Shown in pieces: positions 9,029 to 18,887 of a stretch of DNA of 22,590 nt; position 1 is the stretch's first letter; every line of letters begins with the position of its first letter. A model generated the notes under the pieces. It made no database searches and had not been told where the DNA came from. It saw nothing but the letters and a program-made list of their open reading frames with translations. Origin of the DNA: Mansonella perstans (Eukaryota; Nematoda; Chromadorea; Rhabditida; Onchocercidae); NCBI GenBank assembly GCA_037074765.1, contig JBAMDO010000419.1, forward strand, positions 1 through 22,590, written 5' to 3'. Position numbers and translations under genes: made by a program.

Positions 9029-9044
9029 ATTTATTTATAGTAAG
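9029..9044 (-). promoter_or_regulatory. TATA-like element upstream of unit A
   Basis: On the minus strand ACTATAAATAAATC lies about 100 bp upstream of the unit A start codon. It is the best TATA match in the interval between unit A and the divergent X2 copy. In an AT-rich genome such matches also occur by chance. Confidence 0.35.
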
Positions 9045-9049
9045 AAGAA

Positions 9050-9260
9050 GGATATCTGATAAGAATCTTTCCAAAATTTACAAAACAAAGAAGCATTTCT
9101 TTGTGGAGTAATTACAGCGAATGCAGCAAAATACAATGTTAAATGGTTGACAGGAAATCTGAAAGAGAGATAGAAGAACAGGTTTTAAGCCTTTGAGAAA
9201 CAAATATAATTTGGAAATCTGGCGGATCCCGTTTATCTTCTAGTTAATTGTCCATTATTC
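9050..9260 (+). pseudogene. Gene X2, degenerate paralog of X beside unit A
   Basis: The opening matches the X1 region (GAAGCATTTCTTTGTGGAGT and ATGCAGCAAAAT against GAAACATTTCTTTGTGGAAT and ATGCAGCAAAAT). The later part, AATTTGGAAATCTGGCGGAT, aligns with GATTTGGGAATTTGGCCGGT of X1. Between them the sequence is shorter and has no continuous frame. Its divergent placement relative to unit A repeats the D-X1 arrangement. Confidence 0.45.
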
Positions 9261-9670
9261 CAACTAAAATTTTAGTTCGAATTTCTGCATATGCCAGAGC
9301 AGTGATGATATAAACGATTGCCGTATAGAGCAATTTTTGTGACCCTGAACAAAAGCCAAAAATTTTTGCAGTGTGAAAAAAAAATTTAAAAATTCGAAAC
9401 AAAACCAATTAGAAAAGAAAACCGATACTACTAAAAAAGACCAGTTTATTTTTCAGGACAATTTCGGTTACTGAAAAATTTTTTTTTGTTCACAAAGTGC
9501 TTCGGAAATTTTCAACCTAAATTACATTAAGTTGTCTGATTAAGACTGATTTCATTACATAATGATTCAATGCTTCAGGCTATCACAACATTATGATTTG
9601 GCCTTCCGTCAAGAGTACATTTCCGTTCAAACAATGAAGGATAATTCAATTTTACACTCTTACATTTCTT
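9261..9670. other. Left-only AT-rich DNA, no gene seen
   Basis: No recognisable gene or repeat lies here beyond A/T runs near 9370-9390 and 9476-9486. Confidence 0.4.
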
Positions 9671-9672
9671 TC

Positions 9673-9726
9673 TAGTATAAATGGAAGATTTCTCGTTCGA
9701 AATTCACTCCACTAAAATTCAATTAA
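9673..9726 (+). repeat. Direct repeat copy 1 with a TATA-like core
   Basis: The segment AGTATAAATGGAAGATTTCT followed by CGTTCGAAATTCACTCCACT recurs about 380 bp downstream at 10054-10107 with one mismatch over roughly 47 bp. Weaker similarity continues on the 3' side. The TATAAA followed by a conserved stretch looks like a duplicated core promoter. Confidence 0.7.
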
Positions 9727-10053
9727 TGTTATAAGAATTGTTTCAGCCATCCACATAGTTAAGATTGAAAAATTCAAAGAATTCTAGAAATTCCTTAAGA
9801 ACAAATCCTCTATTGTTCAGATTTCTAAACCAATTTTGTTTTTCTCAAAACCTGTTCTTCCATTTATCGTCCGGATTCCCTATCAATCATTGATCTTCTA
9901 TCTTAAGTCATCGCATAAAAAGATCCGTTCAGCTTTTATAGATATCATCAATAATCATTTGATATTGCATTTTGCTGCATTTGTTGCAATTATTGTGGAA
10001 ATGAATGCTTGTCTGTTTTATGAATTCCAGAATGATTCACATCAAATATTGTT

Positions 10054-10107
10054 CAGTATAAATGGAAGATTTCTCGTTCGAAATTCACTCCACTGAAATT
10101 CAATTTG
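10054..10107 (+). promoter_or_regulatory. Direct repeat copy 2, possible promoter of unit B
   Basis: This is the same TATA-bearing segment as at 9673-9726. This copy lies inside the shared arm, with a right-arm partner at about 15219-15265, and precedes the unit B ATG by about 400 bp. No other ATG-led collagen start lies between. Promoter function is inferred from the duplicated TATAAA and position only. Confidence 0.4.
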
Positions 10108-10468
10108 AATGTTGAAGATTCTTTTACATATCTGATGATAATATAATTTTTCTTCTGGAATCTCTGTTATCAACTATAACTTTGAAGATGTCAAGAATTT
10201 CTATTTTTTATTGAAAAATAAAAACTCGGAATATCTTTTCCGCTTCTTAAAAACTACCAAGAGATCAAAAACTTCAGGATTTGAAATGCAATTTAGAAAT
10301 TTCAAACCATCACGCATGCAACAAACTTCGGACTTTTGAGCCAATGCATTTTTTCTCTATTTTATCATTTATTATCTACGCTGCTTTTATAACCCAAATA
10401 AGTTCCCTAATAGATTATTTCTAAAAAGAAGGTTACGTTTCATTACAATTTAAGAAATATTATCTATT

Positions 10469-10745
10469 ATGAATGTTGCATGCATTCCATCTCAGACGGA
10501 TGGACAATCGCTGCCGAATAGCGTCAGGGTAAGGTGTGAACGTAATCGAAGTCGAGGAAACCCAGGACCGAAAGATCGAAATGGTTCGAAAGAAAAACGA
10601 GGATTACTTGGACCACAGGTTTTGTAGATAATAATGGATTAGTGAGGCCGTAAGGATTAAAGTGTAAGAGGATTAGATTACAAGGATGAGAAGGACCATT
10701 AGGAGCAGAACCAAAAGCTGCATAAAAGTAATAGATGTTCGATGA
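10469..10745 (+). pseudogene. Mini-collagen unit B, left arm, decayed
   Basis: From ATG 10469 the frame reads MNVACIPSQTDGQSLPNSVR and then an arginine-rich linker into RGNPGPKDRNGSKEKRGLLG, a run of recognisable Gly-X-Y with several Gly replaced by Asp, Glu or Arg, stopping at TAG soon after GPQVL. Beyond the stop the collagen pattern continues (GLKCKRIRLQG, then EGPLGAEPKAA) with further nonsense codons, so the gene is broken. No intact signal-peptide exon was found upstream. The 3' flank matches the unit D flank (GTCTTTTTCATTATGGCAC against GTCTTTTTCATTACGCCAC). Confidence 0.65.
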
Positions 10746-11202
10746 TAACCAAGCAGTTTCAGTGTTGTCTCTTCTCTAAGTTTGGTTTTTTTGATTTTCA
10801 TCAATGTGTCCTAGAAGTGTCTTTTTCATTATGGCACTTTTTGCTCAGGCGGAAATCACTTTCGCTGCTGTAAAAAAATCCTCTTATGCGAGGTGGATTT
10901 AAAATTTAAATTTAAATTTTCAATTTCATGAAGCAAATCTTTGATATCTTCAAATTCCAACCTTATCAATATCACTGTTTAACAGCAGGAATTTTTTGAA
11001 ATTGGGCCGATTTTTAAACTAAAAGAAATAAGTCATTTCTGTTACAATAAAGCGGAATTCCATAGTTATGCGAAAATTTCATTATAAGTGCGCGCTTTCC
11101 GACGCGATAAAGAAATCTGAGTCATACAAAGAGAAGTATTGATATATCTGCAAGAAAATGTAAATCAAAGCTCTAAATTAATTTTAGGGACAAACTGTTG
11201 AA

Positions 11203-11460
11203 GTGAACAGAGTGCATGCTTGCGTTATATCACTAATGGAAGTGAATTCCGGACGACCATGTCCTCCAGATCGATATAGACTTAAAGGACTTCGAAGTCA
11301 TCAAGGAATTCCACGTCCAGACGCGCCAAAATTTGCGCAAAAAAAGGCAGGACCACGAGGACAACAAGATGGTTTGAGTGATCAGGTGTCAGGAAGGAGA
11401 TCAAGGTCATAGAAGACCAGCAATAGAAGGATGATAAAAATGGAAGCAATCAGGTAACGG
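11203..11460 (+). pseudogene. Mini-collagen unit C, left arm, decayed
   Basis: The open frame (no ATG at its start; 11203 is a GTG) reads VHACVISLMEVNSGRPCPPD, then LKGLRSHQGIPRPDAPK, KAGPRGQQDGLSDQ and stops at TAG 11410-11412. The stretch in another frame continues as GDQGHRRPAIEG. Gly-X-Y phasing is plain but many Gly positions are mutated and the frame slips. It is a collagen pseudogene. Its 3' flank (GATAAAGAAGTAATTTCTCT) is homologous to that of the intact unit A. The left copy differs from the right by loss of one GAA codon and a shorter A run. Confidence 0.65.
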
Positions 11461-11824
11461 AATTTTCGATAAAGAAGTAATTTCTCTCAGTGATATCTGT
11501 TCTCCTGTTTTGGCTGTTTTTTAGGCACCTGCATATCAACACAAAAACATTCTTCCATCTTTGGTCTTAAATTATATTCTGTCCAGTAACAAAATTAGAA
11601 CTTTATAATTCTAAGTTTGGGATTTATTCGCAGTACAACAAATTTTTTGTTGTATTTTCAAATTATACAAATTATCACTGCAGATGAAATTACATGAATC
11701 AATCAACATGCACGATAACTTGCCTTAATGAAAGAACTTTTTTCAAAAAAAAAGGATAAAATTTGATGATAAGTAAATAGTCTGGCCTAGTCTGGAATAA
11801 GTGAATAGCTTTACAAAATATTTT

Positions 11825-12335
11825 GCAACTTAAGCAAACAAGAAGCACATAGATTTGTGAAAATGTCACCATTCGATGTTAAGCGGTTATAGAACCACCT
11901 TCTATCAAGGTTGATCAGACGAAATAATTTCATTCCTGAATATGACTGCCCTTCAAGAAATATATCTTATCAATATATTTTGCAGCATAAGCCATTTCAA
12001 CAACGCATGACAGACCTTGTCCGAATAAGCTGGTAGCAACATCGATAAAATCCATGATTTAAAATTAAACCTTAAATTCCACTAACGATAATTCTAGGTC
12101 TAAATAATTACTTCTTATTTACTCTTTACAATATCACTAAAAGTATATCAAAAGCTAGCCTTCTATCAAACAAAACAATCAGATGATGGATTTTTTGGGA
12201 ATGCTTTGGCAAGTCTCATCTCGCTGAAGAAAAGAGTTGCAATAATTTCGCAGTTGAGCATAAACTTGCCGGATGACCCGATTTGGCCGCACAAGTCATT
12301 CCGATCGAATTAATACGCAGATGATTCGCCACATT
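11825..12335 (+). pseudogene. Gene X3, remnant of a third X copy in the spacer
   Basis: The upstream part (AACAAGAAGCACATAGATTT, then GATGTTAAGCGGTTATAG) parallels the start of X2 (AACAAAGAAGCATTTCTTTG, then AATGTTAAATGGTTGACAG). Near 12280-12325 a frame reads AAQVIPIELIRR, matching the X1 motif RCQFMPVKFTRN position by position in character. Stops interrupt the rest. This is an old, strongly diverged copy. Confidence 0.35.
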
Positions 12336-13035
12336 ATTCAGTTGCTGAATACCTATTTTTTCCATCGCTGAAATCTTTATACCTTTATTTCCTGAAATTT
12401 AATTGTTTCTGCGAAAACTAATACAGTAGCTCAATGTGTCTTCCCCACAAACAAACCATACAAACGTCTCTTCTTCACAATCAAATCTTCAGCATTAAAA
12501 CAATTAAAAATTTGAGCTTATACACCAAATGAAAGTTTCAATTCGTCACTCTGCTCCTCTCTCTTTTACTTTCAATTAACAAGATCAACAACATAATTAA
12601 AATCCAAGATCATCCCATGGTATCATTACAAAGAAGTACATTATATCATCATTACACATAGAAGACTGATTGGTCAACAATCAATACGAAAACAAATATG
12701 TCACACACCATTACTTACGATGCTACTGTGTTATTGTTTACTTCAACCTTTTTTTCGGAAGCAGAATACAAGTCTTAAAGAAAGCGTTACTGTTAATTTG
12801 CAACAGTAACACTGTTTAAAATTAAAAAGATTTTAAAAACTTAAAATAATATGTAAATAAAGAAATGCATAACACAGGAATTTTTCAACCTGTTGCAAAT
12901 GAATGAGTATTTAAAAGCACAAGGAAATAATTTTAAACAATCAAATGTAAGTAAAAAGACAAGTGAAAAGCTTATTCCATTGATAAACGGACTTAAAATT
13001 TATTTTCTAACTTTAACTTTTATGTTTTTGTTGTG

Positions 13036-13140
13036 AAAAATCTTTTGTCGTTTCTTTTAGTCAATTATCTTTTTCGTTCTATTGTTCAATCTGCCAGAGT
13101 TGCAGATGAAGTGACCAGTGTCATTATGCTTGTCATTAAC
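13036..13140 (+). repeat. Block Z2, spacer paralog of 7180-7340
   Basis: It shares with block Z the order TTCTTTTAGT-AATT, AATCTG--AGAGTT and TCATTATGCTTGT, lacking about 42 bp found in Z. Its position on the 3' side of unit C prime mirrors the position of Z on the 3' side of unit A. Confidence 0.6.
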
Positions 13141-13904
13141 ATTTGCTATCAATTGCGAATTTGCCAATGCTTCAGTCTGGCACAGCTCATTTAATTCTCC
13201 GATCGACTTCATTTCCCAATTTGCTTCAAATTAGCACTTCCTTCAAAAATTAGCAATGTTTAAATTAGCACTTCCTCTCTCCTTCATGCAACAACGTTTT
13301 TACTCACATGAAAGAGTTAAAAGAAGTCTTAAAGCCAATACCATTTGTCGTTTTCATTCCTTTCGTAATGAATTTTCGTAGGAGGCTAATTTTAATAGTA
13401 TCGCATATTATATGATTTTAAACCAATTTCGTCATCAAATATTTCTGAATCACGGCAACTTTTCGCGAACTGTACTGTACATTTTCAATTACTATTTTTC
13501 TCCATTAAATAATAAAAGCAAAACAAATCACTTAACATGACAATTGTTGCAAATGGCTTTTCTCACACAAATTCGCAACCAGAAATTGTTAGGGACACCA
13601 AATATGACATAAATTAAAACTCGTATTTCAAAAATTTCATTTAGTTCAAAAACAATTCAGAAGATTGATTCATGTAATTTCATCTGCAGTGATAATTTGT
13701 ATAATTTGAAAATACAACAAAACGAATAAATCCCAAACTTAGAATTATAAAGTTCTAATTTTGTTACTGGACAGAATATAATTTAAGACCAAAGATGGAA
13801 GAATGTTTTTGTGTTGATATGCAGGTGCCTAAAAAACAGCCAAAACAGGAGAACAGATATCACTGAGAGAAATTACTTCTTTATCGAAAATTCCGTTACC
13901 TGAT

Positions 13905-14156
13905 TGCTTCCATTTTTACCATTTTTTTATTGCTGGTCTTCTATGACCTTGATCTCCTTCCTAACACCTGATCACTCAAACCATCTTGTTGTCCTCGTGG
14001 TCCTGCCTTTTTTGAAAAAAAAAATTTTGGCGCGTCTGGACGTGGAATTCCTTGATGACTTCGAAGTCCTTTAAGTCTATGTCGATCTGGAGAACATGGT
14101 CGTCCGGAATTCACTTCTTCCATTAGTGATATAACGCAAGCATGCACTCTGTTCAC
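13905..14156 (-). pseudogene. Mini-collagen unit C, right arm, decayed
   Basis: This is the partner of 11203-11460. It is open for 71 codons, reading VHACVISLMEEVNSGRPCSP and later GIPRPDAPK and AGPRGQQDGLSDQ, with the same Gly losses as the left copy. It keeps an extra GAA codon and has a longer A run (FFFSKK in place of AQKK). Both copies share most lesions, so the gene was already decaying when the arms formed. Its 3' side leads into block Z2 in the spacer, the arrangement seen beside unit A. Confidence 0.65.
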
Positions 14157-14619
14157 TTCAACAGTTTGTCCCTAAAATTAATTTAGAGCTTTGATTTATA
14201 TTTTATCGCAGATATATCAATCTTCTCTTTGTATGACTCAGATCTCTTTATCGCGTCGGAAAGTGCGCACTTATAATCAAATTTTCGCATAACTATGGAA
14301 TTACGCTTTATTGTAACAGAAATGACTTATTTCTTTTAGTTTAAAAATCGGCCCAATTTCAGAAAATTCCTGCTGTTAAACAGTGATATTGATGATTTGA
14401 AGATATCAAAGATTTGCTTCATGAAATTGAAAATTTAAATTTAAATTTTAAATCTACCTCGCCTAGGAGGATTTTTTTACAGCAGCGAAAGTGATTTCCG
14501 CCTGAGCAAAAAGTGCCATAATGAAAAAGACACTTCTGGGACACATTGATGAAAATCAAAAAAACCAAACTTAGAGAAGAGACAACACTGAAACTGCTTG
14601 GTTATCATCGAGCATCTAT

Positions 14620-14845
14620 TACTTTTATGCAGCTTTTGGTTCTGCTCCTAATGGTCCTTCTCATCCTTGTAATCTATCACTAATCCATTATTATCTACAA
14701 AACCTGTGGTCCAAGTACGTTTTTCTTTCGAACCATTTCGATCTTTCGGTCCTGGACTTCGACTTCGATTACGTTCACACCTTACCCTGACACTATTCGG
14801 CAGCGATTGTCCATCCGTCTGAGATGGAATGCATGCAACATTCAT
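14620..14845 (-). pseudogene. Mini-collagen unit B, right arm, decayed
   Basis: This is the partner of 10469-10745. It starts MNVACIPSQTDGQSLPNSVR but carries its own indel and substitutions, so the Gly-X-Y part reads SRSPGPKDRNGSKEKRTWTT instead of RGNPGPKDRNGSKEKRGLLG. The frame runs on to 14648 without resembling collagen. The left copy preserves more of the original pattern. Confidence 0.65.
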
Positions 14846-15469
14846 AATAGATAATATTTCTTAAATTGTAATGAAGCGTATCCTTCTTTTTAGAAATAAT
14901 CTATTAGAGAACTTATTTGGGTTATAAAAGCAGCGTAGATAATAAATGATAAAATAGAGAAAAAATGCATTGGCTCAAAAGTCCGAAATTTGTTGCATGC
15001 GTGATGGTTTGAAATTTCTAAATTGCATTTCAAATCCTGAAATTTTTGATCTCTTGGTAGTTTTTAAGAAGCGGAAAAGATATTCCGAGTTTTTATTTTT
15101 CAATAAAAAATAGAAATCTTTGACATCTTCAAAGTCACAGTTGATAACAGAGATTCCAGAAGAAAAATTATATTATCATCAGATATGTAAAAGAATCTTC
15201 AACATTCAAATTGAATTTCAGTTGAGTGAATTTTGAACGAGAAATCTTCCATTTATACTGAACAATAATTTGATGTGAATCATTCTGGAATTCAATTAAC
15301 AAGAATTAGAATAATTGATGAATATATTATTAAAAACTGTGAGCAAAAAAAGCAATTAACTAAAAGAATACGCAAAGATTATTCATAATAAGGATCGAAT
15401 TTAATGAATATATTGTAAATCAATTGATCAATGAACTGCTGTTTTAATTAACATGTATAAATGGTGGTC

Positions 15470-15885
15470 ATTATGTTTTTTGTATCAATACCACCGGTCA
15501 GTTGTTTAATTTCTCTCCATTTATTTGTTTTAAGGATAACCCTTTGTTGTACATCATCGTGAGGTTGTGAGCTATGCTGGGATATGCGTCAGCAGGGCCT
15601 TCAATGTCAGAAAAGTCCCAACCGAAGGATTAGGCAAAATGGGCTTGTTAGCTCTCGGGCAAACATCCTGTGAGAAGGACAATTCTTATTGCAAGCTTGG
15701 TAGATGGAGCTCGATTAGTCCTTGAAAAGTTATTCATTTAAGAGAAGGATACTCCAACCAAAACTTATGATCTGAAGATCTCACTGTTATCATCCAACCT
15801 TGCTAGACTCTGGCAGAACTCTGGAGTAAAGAGTAGAGACAATTCTGCGTGCTATACAAAAATATTCATTGCGCAGGTTAAATGA
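15470..15885 (+). other. Island Y, right arm copy, unknown
   Basis: This is the partner of 6680-7110, without the ~14 extra bases. The plus-strand frame REVVSYAGICVSRAFNVRK continues here past the left stop to CKLGRWSSISP. I do not recognise it. It is GC-richer than the rest of the arm. Confidence 0.3.
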
Positions 15886-15888
15886 ATT

Positions 15889-16225
15889 CATTCAACGCGG
15901 ATGAATCTTTCAGATCTTCCTTCGTTCGTTAATCAGAATGACTAATGGAAATAATATATCATTTCGTGTAAATTTATTTAACCAGCATAAACTGACATCA
16001 AATAACTGCATCGGACACCGGCCAAATTCCCAAATCACTTTTGTTTCGCGAAAGCTCAAAATCTATCATTCCAACCAATTTCCGAATTCCCTCAACCTTT
16101 ATTCTTCTATCATTCATTTGATCTAATCTTTCTCTCTTCTTTAAAATCACTGCATGAAAGTTCATAGATAAAAATTCATCAGTAATCACTTCATTTTGCT
16201 GCATTTCAACACAATCATTCCACAA
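15889..16225 (-). pseudogene. Gene X1, right arm copy, nonsense mutation
   Basis: The minus strand is open from 16225 (MWNDCVEMQQNEV) through LDQMNDRRIKVEGIRKLVG and LGIWPVSDAVI to a TGA at 15998-16000, where the left copy has CGA (Arg). Downstream there is also a 4-nt insertion in the Val-Lys-Phe-Thr region. Left and right copies are therefore broken at different sites, which implies the gene was still intact or less damaged when the arms arose. Confidence 0.5.
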
Positions 16226-16644
16226 AGAAATGTTTCTTTTGTTTTATGAATTCCGAAAAGATTTATATCAGTTATCATTCTTTCCAATTTAAATAAATGG
16301 AAAAATTTAACTTGAAAATTTATTGCATTGTGCGTTATTTTGAAATACAAATTTTTGCATTGATTTCCAGAAATTATTGTAATTTTCTAGTTCTGAGCAA
16401 TCAGCTATTTATTTGACCTAAGAAATTAAAAGGTAAAAATATATCAGTAATCGGAAAAATTCTATTTTGTGGAAATTGAGTTCTATTTCGTTAGAGAATG
16501 ATTAGAATTCTTAAACATCTCTTTTGGCGGCGTTCCGACGTTTATTTCCAAATTCTTGAAAATTTTTGAAAGATTGAAAATTTGAGAGTTTGATTGAAAA
16601 TTCAGATTATTTTTCAACAATCAATTTTAGTTTTGTCAGCATTA

Positions 16645-16995
16645 ATGAATCGTTTCAACACTTTCTAGCTAGTTATCTGTACTGTTTCCGTGATTCAAGC
16701 AAGTTTATCTAATGGATTGCTTTTACCTTAGAATGATAAAGTTTGAAAGCATGAATTTCATTATTAGCAAGCTTTATTTCTAAAATTGCACGCCACAAAT
16801 TGAAAGCGCCACAACTACCGGCAGAACGATGCGGAAGAGATGGATGTTAAGGAAAGCCAGGGAAGAGTGATTTTCCAGAACCAGAAAGGTCGCAAGGTAA
16901 GCGAGGTATGAAGGGAGAAAAAGGACCAGTAAGACTAAAAGTCTGAAATCCGAAAAGACCTCAGGGATAAATAGGTCCTTGAGGTCGGCGAAGAA
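16645..16995 (+). pseudogene. Mini-collagen unit D, right arm, decayed, signal exon recognisable
   Basis: Exon 1 (16645-16698) has the same 54-nt length as the unit A exon and reads MNRFNTF, stop, LVICTVSVIQ, aligning residue by residue with MHSLTIFLLVICAVLLVQ of unit A. A TAG replaces codon 8 and the donor GT after the exon is lost. The collagen exon (about 16811-16995) reads GKPGKSDFPEPERSQGKRGM and GEKGPVRLKV, with stops before and after. This shared exon structure shows that A and D descend from one two-exon gene. Confidence 0.75.
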
Positions 16996-18355
16996 GCAAG
17001 AAGCAATCGCTTTAAGTGTTCCTTGTTCTCTCATTTTGATTTGTTGATTTGCACCAAGTATCAAAGAAATGTCTTTTTCATTACGCCACAAAGTTTCTAG
17101 GTGTTAATAAAGCTTTTTGAAATTTGGCTACCCATAAATTGAGTGAAAGATGAAGTAAAATGTTTAACGGATATTTCACCTCCTGCACTGAACACAGGAT
17201 TAGTACAGTGAAAACAGAAATTGCAAATTTGCTTAAATTTCCATCCTCCTCAATGAGGAAAAACAAAAAAAGTATTAATATAGGTGTTAGAGTGTAAATC
17301 AAAAAAACCTTAAATTAATTTTGGATACAAATTGTTAAAGTGAAAAGAGTAAATAAACGAATGAAATTAAACGAGTGAATCAGTTTGAAATAAGAGAAAA
17401 AACTGAAAGTTAATATATAATCATAACATTTTCGGCATATTTTTCTTCACTTATCCAATATAAATACTTAAGACTTTATTGTTTTTTGTTGAACGCAAAT
17501 TACATTGCAATTAGTTTTTTATTTGTTCATAATCTTTATTCTGAATAAGCTTAATTAGGTGAAAAAACGACGCATTCTAAGTTCAATATGGATAACTTAT
17601 ATCAATTGGAATAGCTAATTATATGAATTATTGATTAATTAATTCGGCTGATATCACATAAATTACACCTTATTAACATGAGCTTTTCAAAAAATTTGAT
17701 TAAATTTTAGAAATAATAGGCTTAAACTTCAACGATACGGTTCACAATGGACAAATCGTACAACATCCTCGTAAACAAGCGGTCCAATGTGGTCCGCTTC
17801 TACTATGCAGACTTTACTGTGACATATGTTATTGTCTCTGGTTTGATAATTTAATTTAAATGAACCAAAATGTAAGTTTATATCAGGAAATATTTTTGTC
17901 ATTGGAAAATTTAATTCAGCATTTCTAACGAGTGGAACAGGAATCGATAGTTATTTCATTGGCAGCATGAGAAAATATCAATAGTTAGCCGGCTTTTTAA
18001 GCTGTTGATTTTTAAGCTGTTCGTTTGATTAGTCAACTTTCGTCAGTTCTCATGTAAATTCCGAATTGCTAAATAGAAAAAGCTAGCTTTATATGCTTGA
18101 TAAGGTATAAAATTGGTAAAAGTTTAAATTCTTCAGAAAATTTTTCTAAACGCATTCTAGACAAGTCATATGTCGTGAAATCGTTTGTCAGTTGTGAAAA
18201 AGAATATGTTTAAAAGGACTGACTTACATACTTTTCGATATTGTTGCAAATTAGATTTGGATTATACAACTAGTTGCAGCTCTTATTGTTGTCCAGATAT
18301 CAATTATAATAGAAAGATATATGAAATAATACTAATTATTATAATGTAGGCATTA

Positions 18356-18860
18356 ATGTGACGAGTCAATGTTCAGGTTTGAGGAGGATTCAGGATTGAG
18401 AAAGGCTTTGAAAAGACATAGTGATATAACAAATAATCTTATAGGACGTTTTTTTTTGGGCGAATCAAGGCGAAGGCTAGTGTTGGTAGTAGGAGTTAGT
18501 TTTAGTAGAACTGAAACAATGATCTTAGCGCATTTAGAGAGCCTTTATATGGATGTGAATTGTTACAATAAATTAGCTAATCAGATCAAACAGAATTACA
18601 GAGTATTAATCAATCTCATTTCCGGAACTAGGCATTATTAAACAGTCTTATTACCGGAAGTAGGTTCTATTAACCAGCCAGTTGTAAAAATTCGTATTAA
18701 AACACTAATTCAATCTCAGTCGGGTTTGTCATTCGGTTGGAGCGTTTGATAAAGAGTAGATGAAGTGTGGAACAGAATAAATCTAATTTTACTTTGATGA
18801 CACTTATAACCAAATAGATCATGAAAATGCTAACGCTAAAATTGATGAGACGCTAATGTG
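18356..18860 (+). other. ~505 bp segment present only in the right arm
   Basis: The segment interrupts the arm match between GTAGGCATTA (18346-18355) and TCAGAAAACTG (18861 on). Its ends carry a short near-repeat: ATTAATGTGAC at the left and GCTAATGTGTC at the right. It holds one 90-codon frame (18369-18641) that starts FRFEEDSGLRKALKRHSD and resembles no family I know, and a degenerate ~29 bp repeat near 18620-18680 (CCGGAACTAGG...TATTAA and CCGGAAGTAGG...TATTAA). It may be a small non-autonomous insertion, or ancestral DNA deleted from the left arm. No clear target-site duplication or long terminal inverted repeat is visible. Confidence 0.55.
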
Positions 18861-18887
18861 TCAGAAAACTGTCCATCTGTTCTTGTA

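Larger units (their letters stand above)
3509..11704 (+). repeat. Left arm of a very large imperfect inverted repeat
   Basis: This 8.2 kb arm reads as the reverse complement of 13663-19472. Anchor matches by eye: 3509-3529 with 19451-19472; 3724-4181 with 18888-19346; 5585-5923 with 16645-16995; 6340-6670 with 15889-16225; 10469-10745 with about 14620-14845; 11203-11412 with 13941-14156; inner end 11704 with 13663. Matching blocks differ by scattered substitutions and 1-15 nt indels, and I estimate roughly 95% identity. Two segments have no partner in the right arm: 3530-3620 and 7284-10020. The sequence divergence and separate lesions argue against a simple chimeric read. Confidence 0.93.
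11705..13662. other. Unpaired spacer of the palindrome
   Basis: This 1,958 bp separates the arms and has no inverse partner in the window. It is not unique, though: 11825-11900 and 12240-12330 resemble gene X and its upstream block, and 13036-13140 resembles block Z. The order X (plus), Z (plus), collagen (minus, unit C prime) is the same as X1, Z, A in the left arm, so the spacer is the natural left flank of the right-hand unit C. A short direct repeat AAATTAGCACTTCCT occurs at about 13228 and 13262. The remainder shows no gene. Confidence 0.6.

Noticed and set aside
8608..9074. Other frames over unit A (8608-8802 minus, 8626-8880 plus, 8724-9074 minus)
   Set aside because: They are shadows of the Gly-X-Y exon or read through its intron; the +1 frame lacks glycine periodicity.
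7284..10020. Reading the unpaired left segment as a transposon insertion
   Set aside because: No terminal repeats or target-site duplication at its ends, and the spacer paralog spans its left edge, which favours deletion from the right arm.
9836..10096. 86-codon plus-strand frame
   Set aside because: It spans the end of the left-only segment and one copy of the TATA-bearing repeat, has random-looking composition, and is not kept in the right arm.
16780..17302. Minus-strand frames of 103 and 73 codons opposite unit D, right arm
   Set aside because: They are antisense to the collagen remnant and its 3' flank; hydrophobic content comes from reverse-complemented Gly/Pro/Lys codons.
18356..18860. 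Solo LTR interpretation of the right-only segment
   Set aside because: TG...CA ends can be chosen, but no flanking target-site duplication matches the empty site in the left arm.
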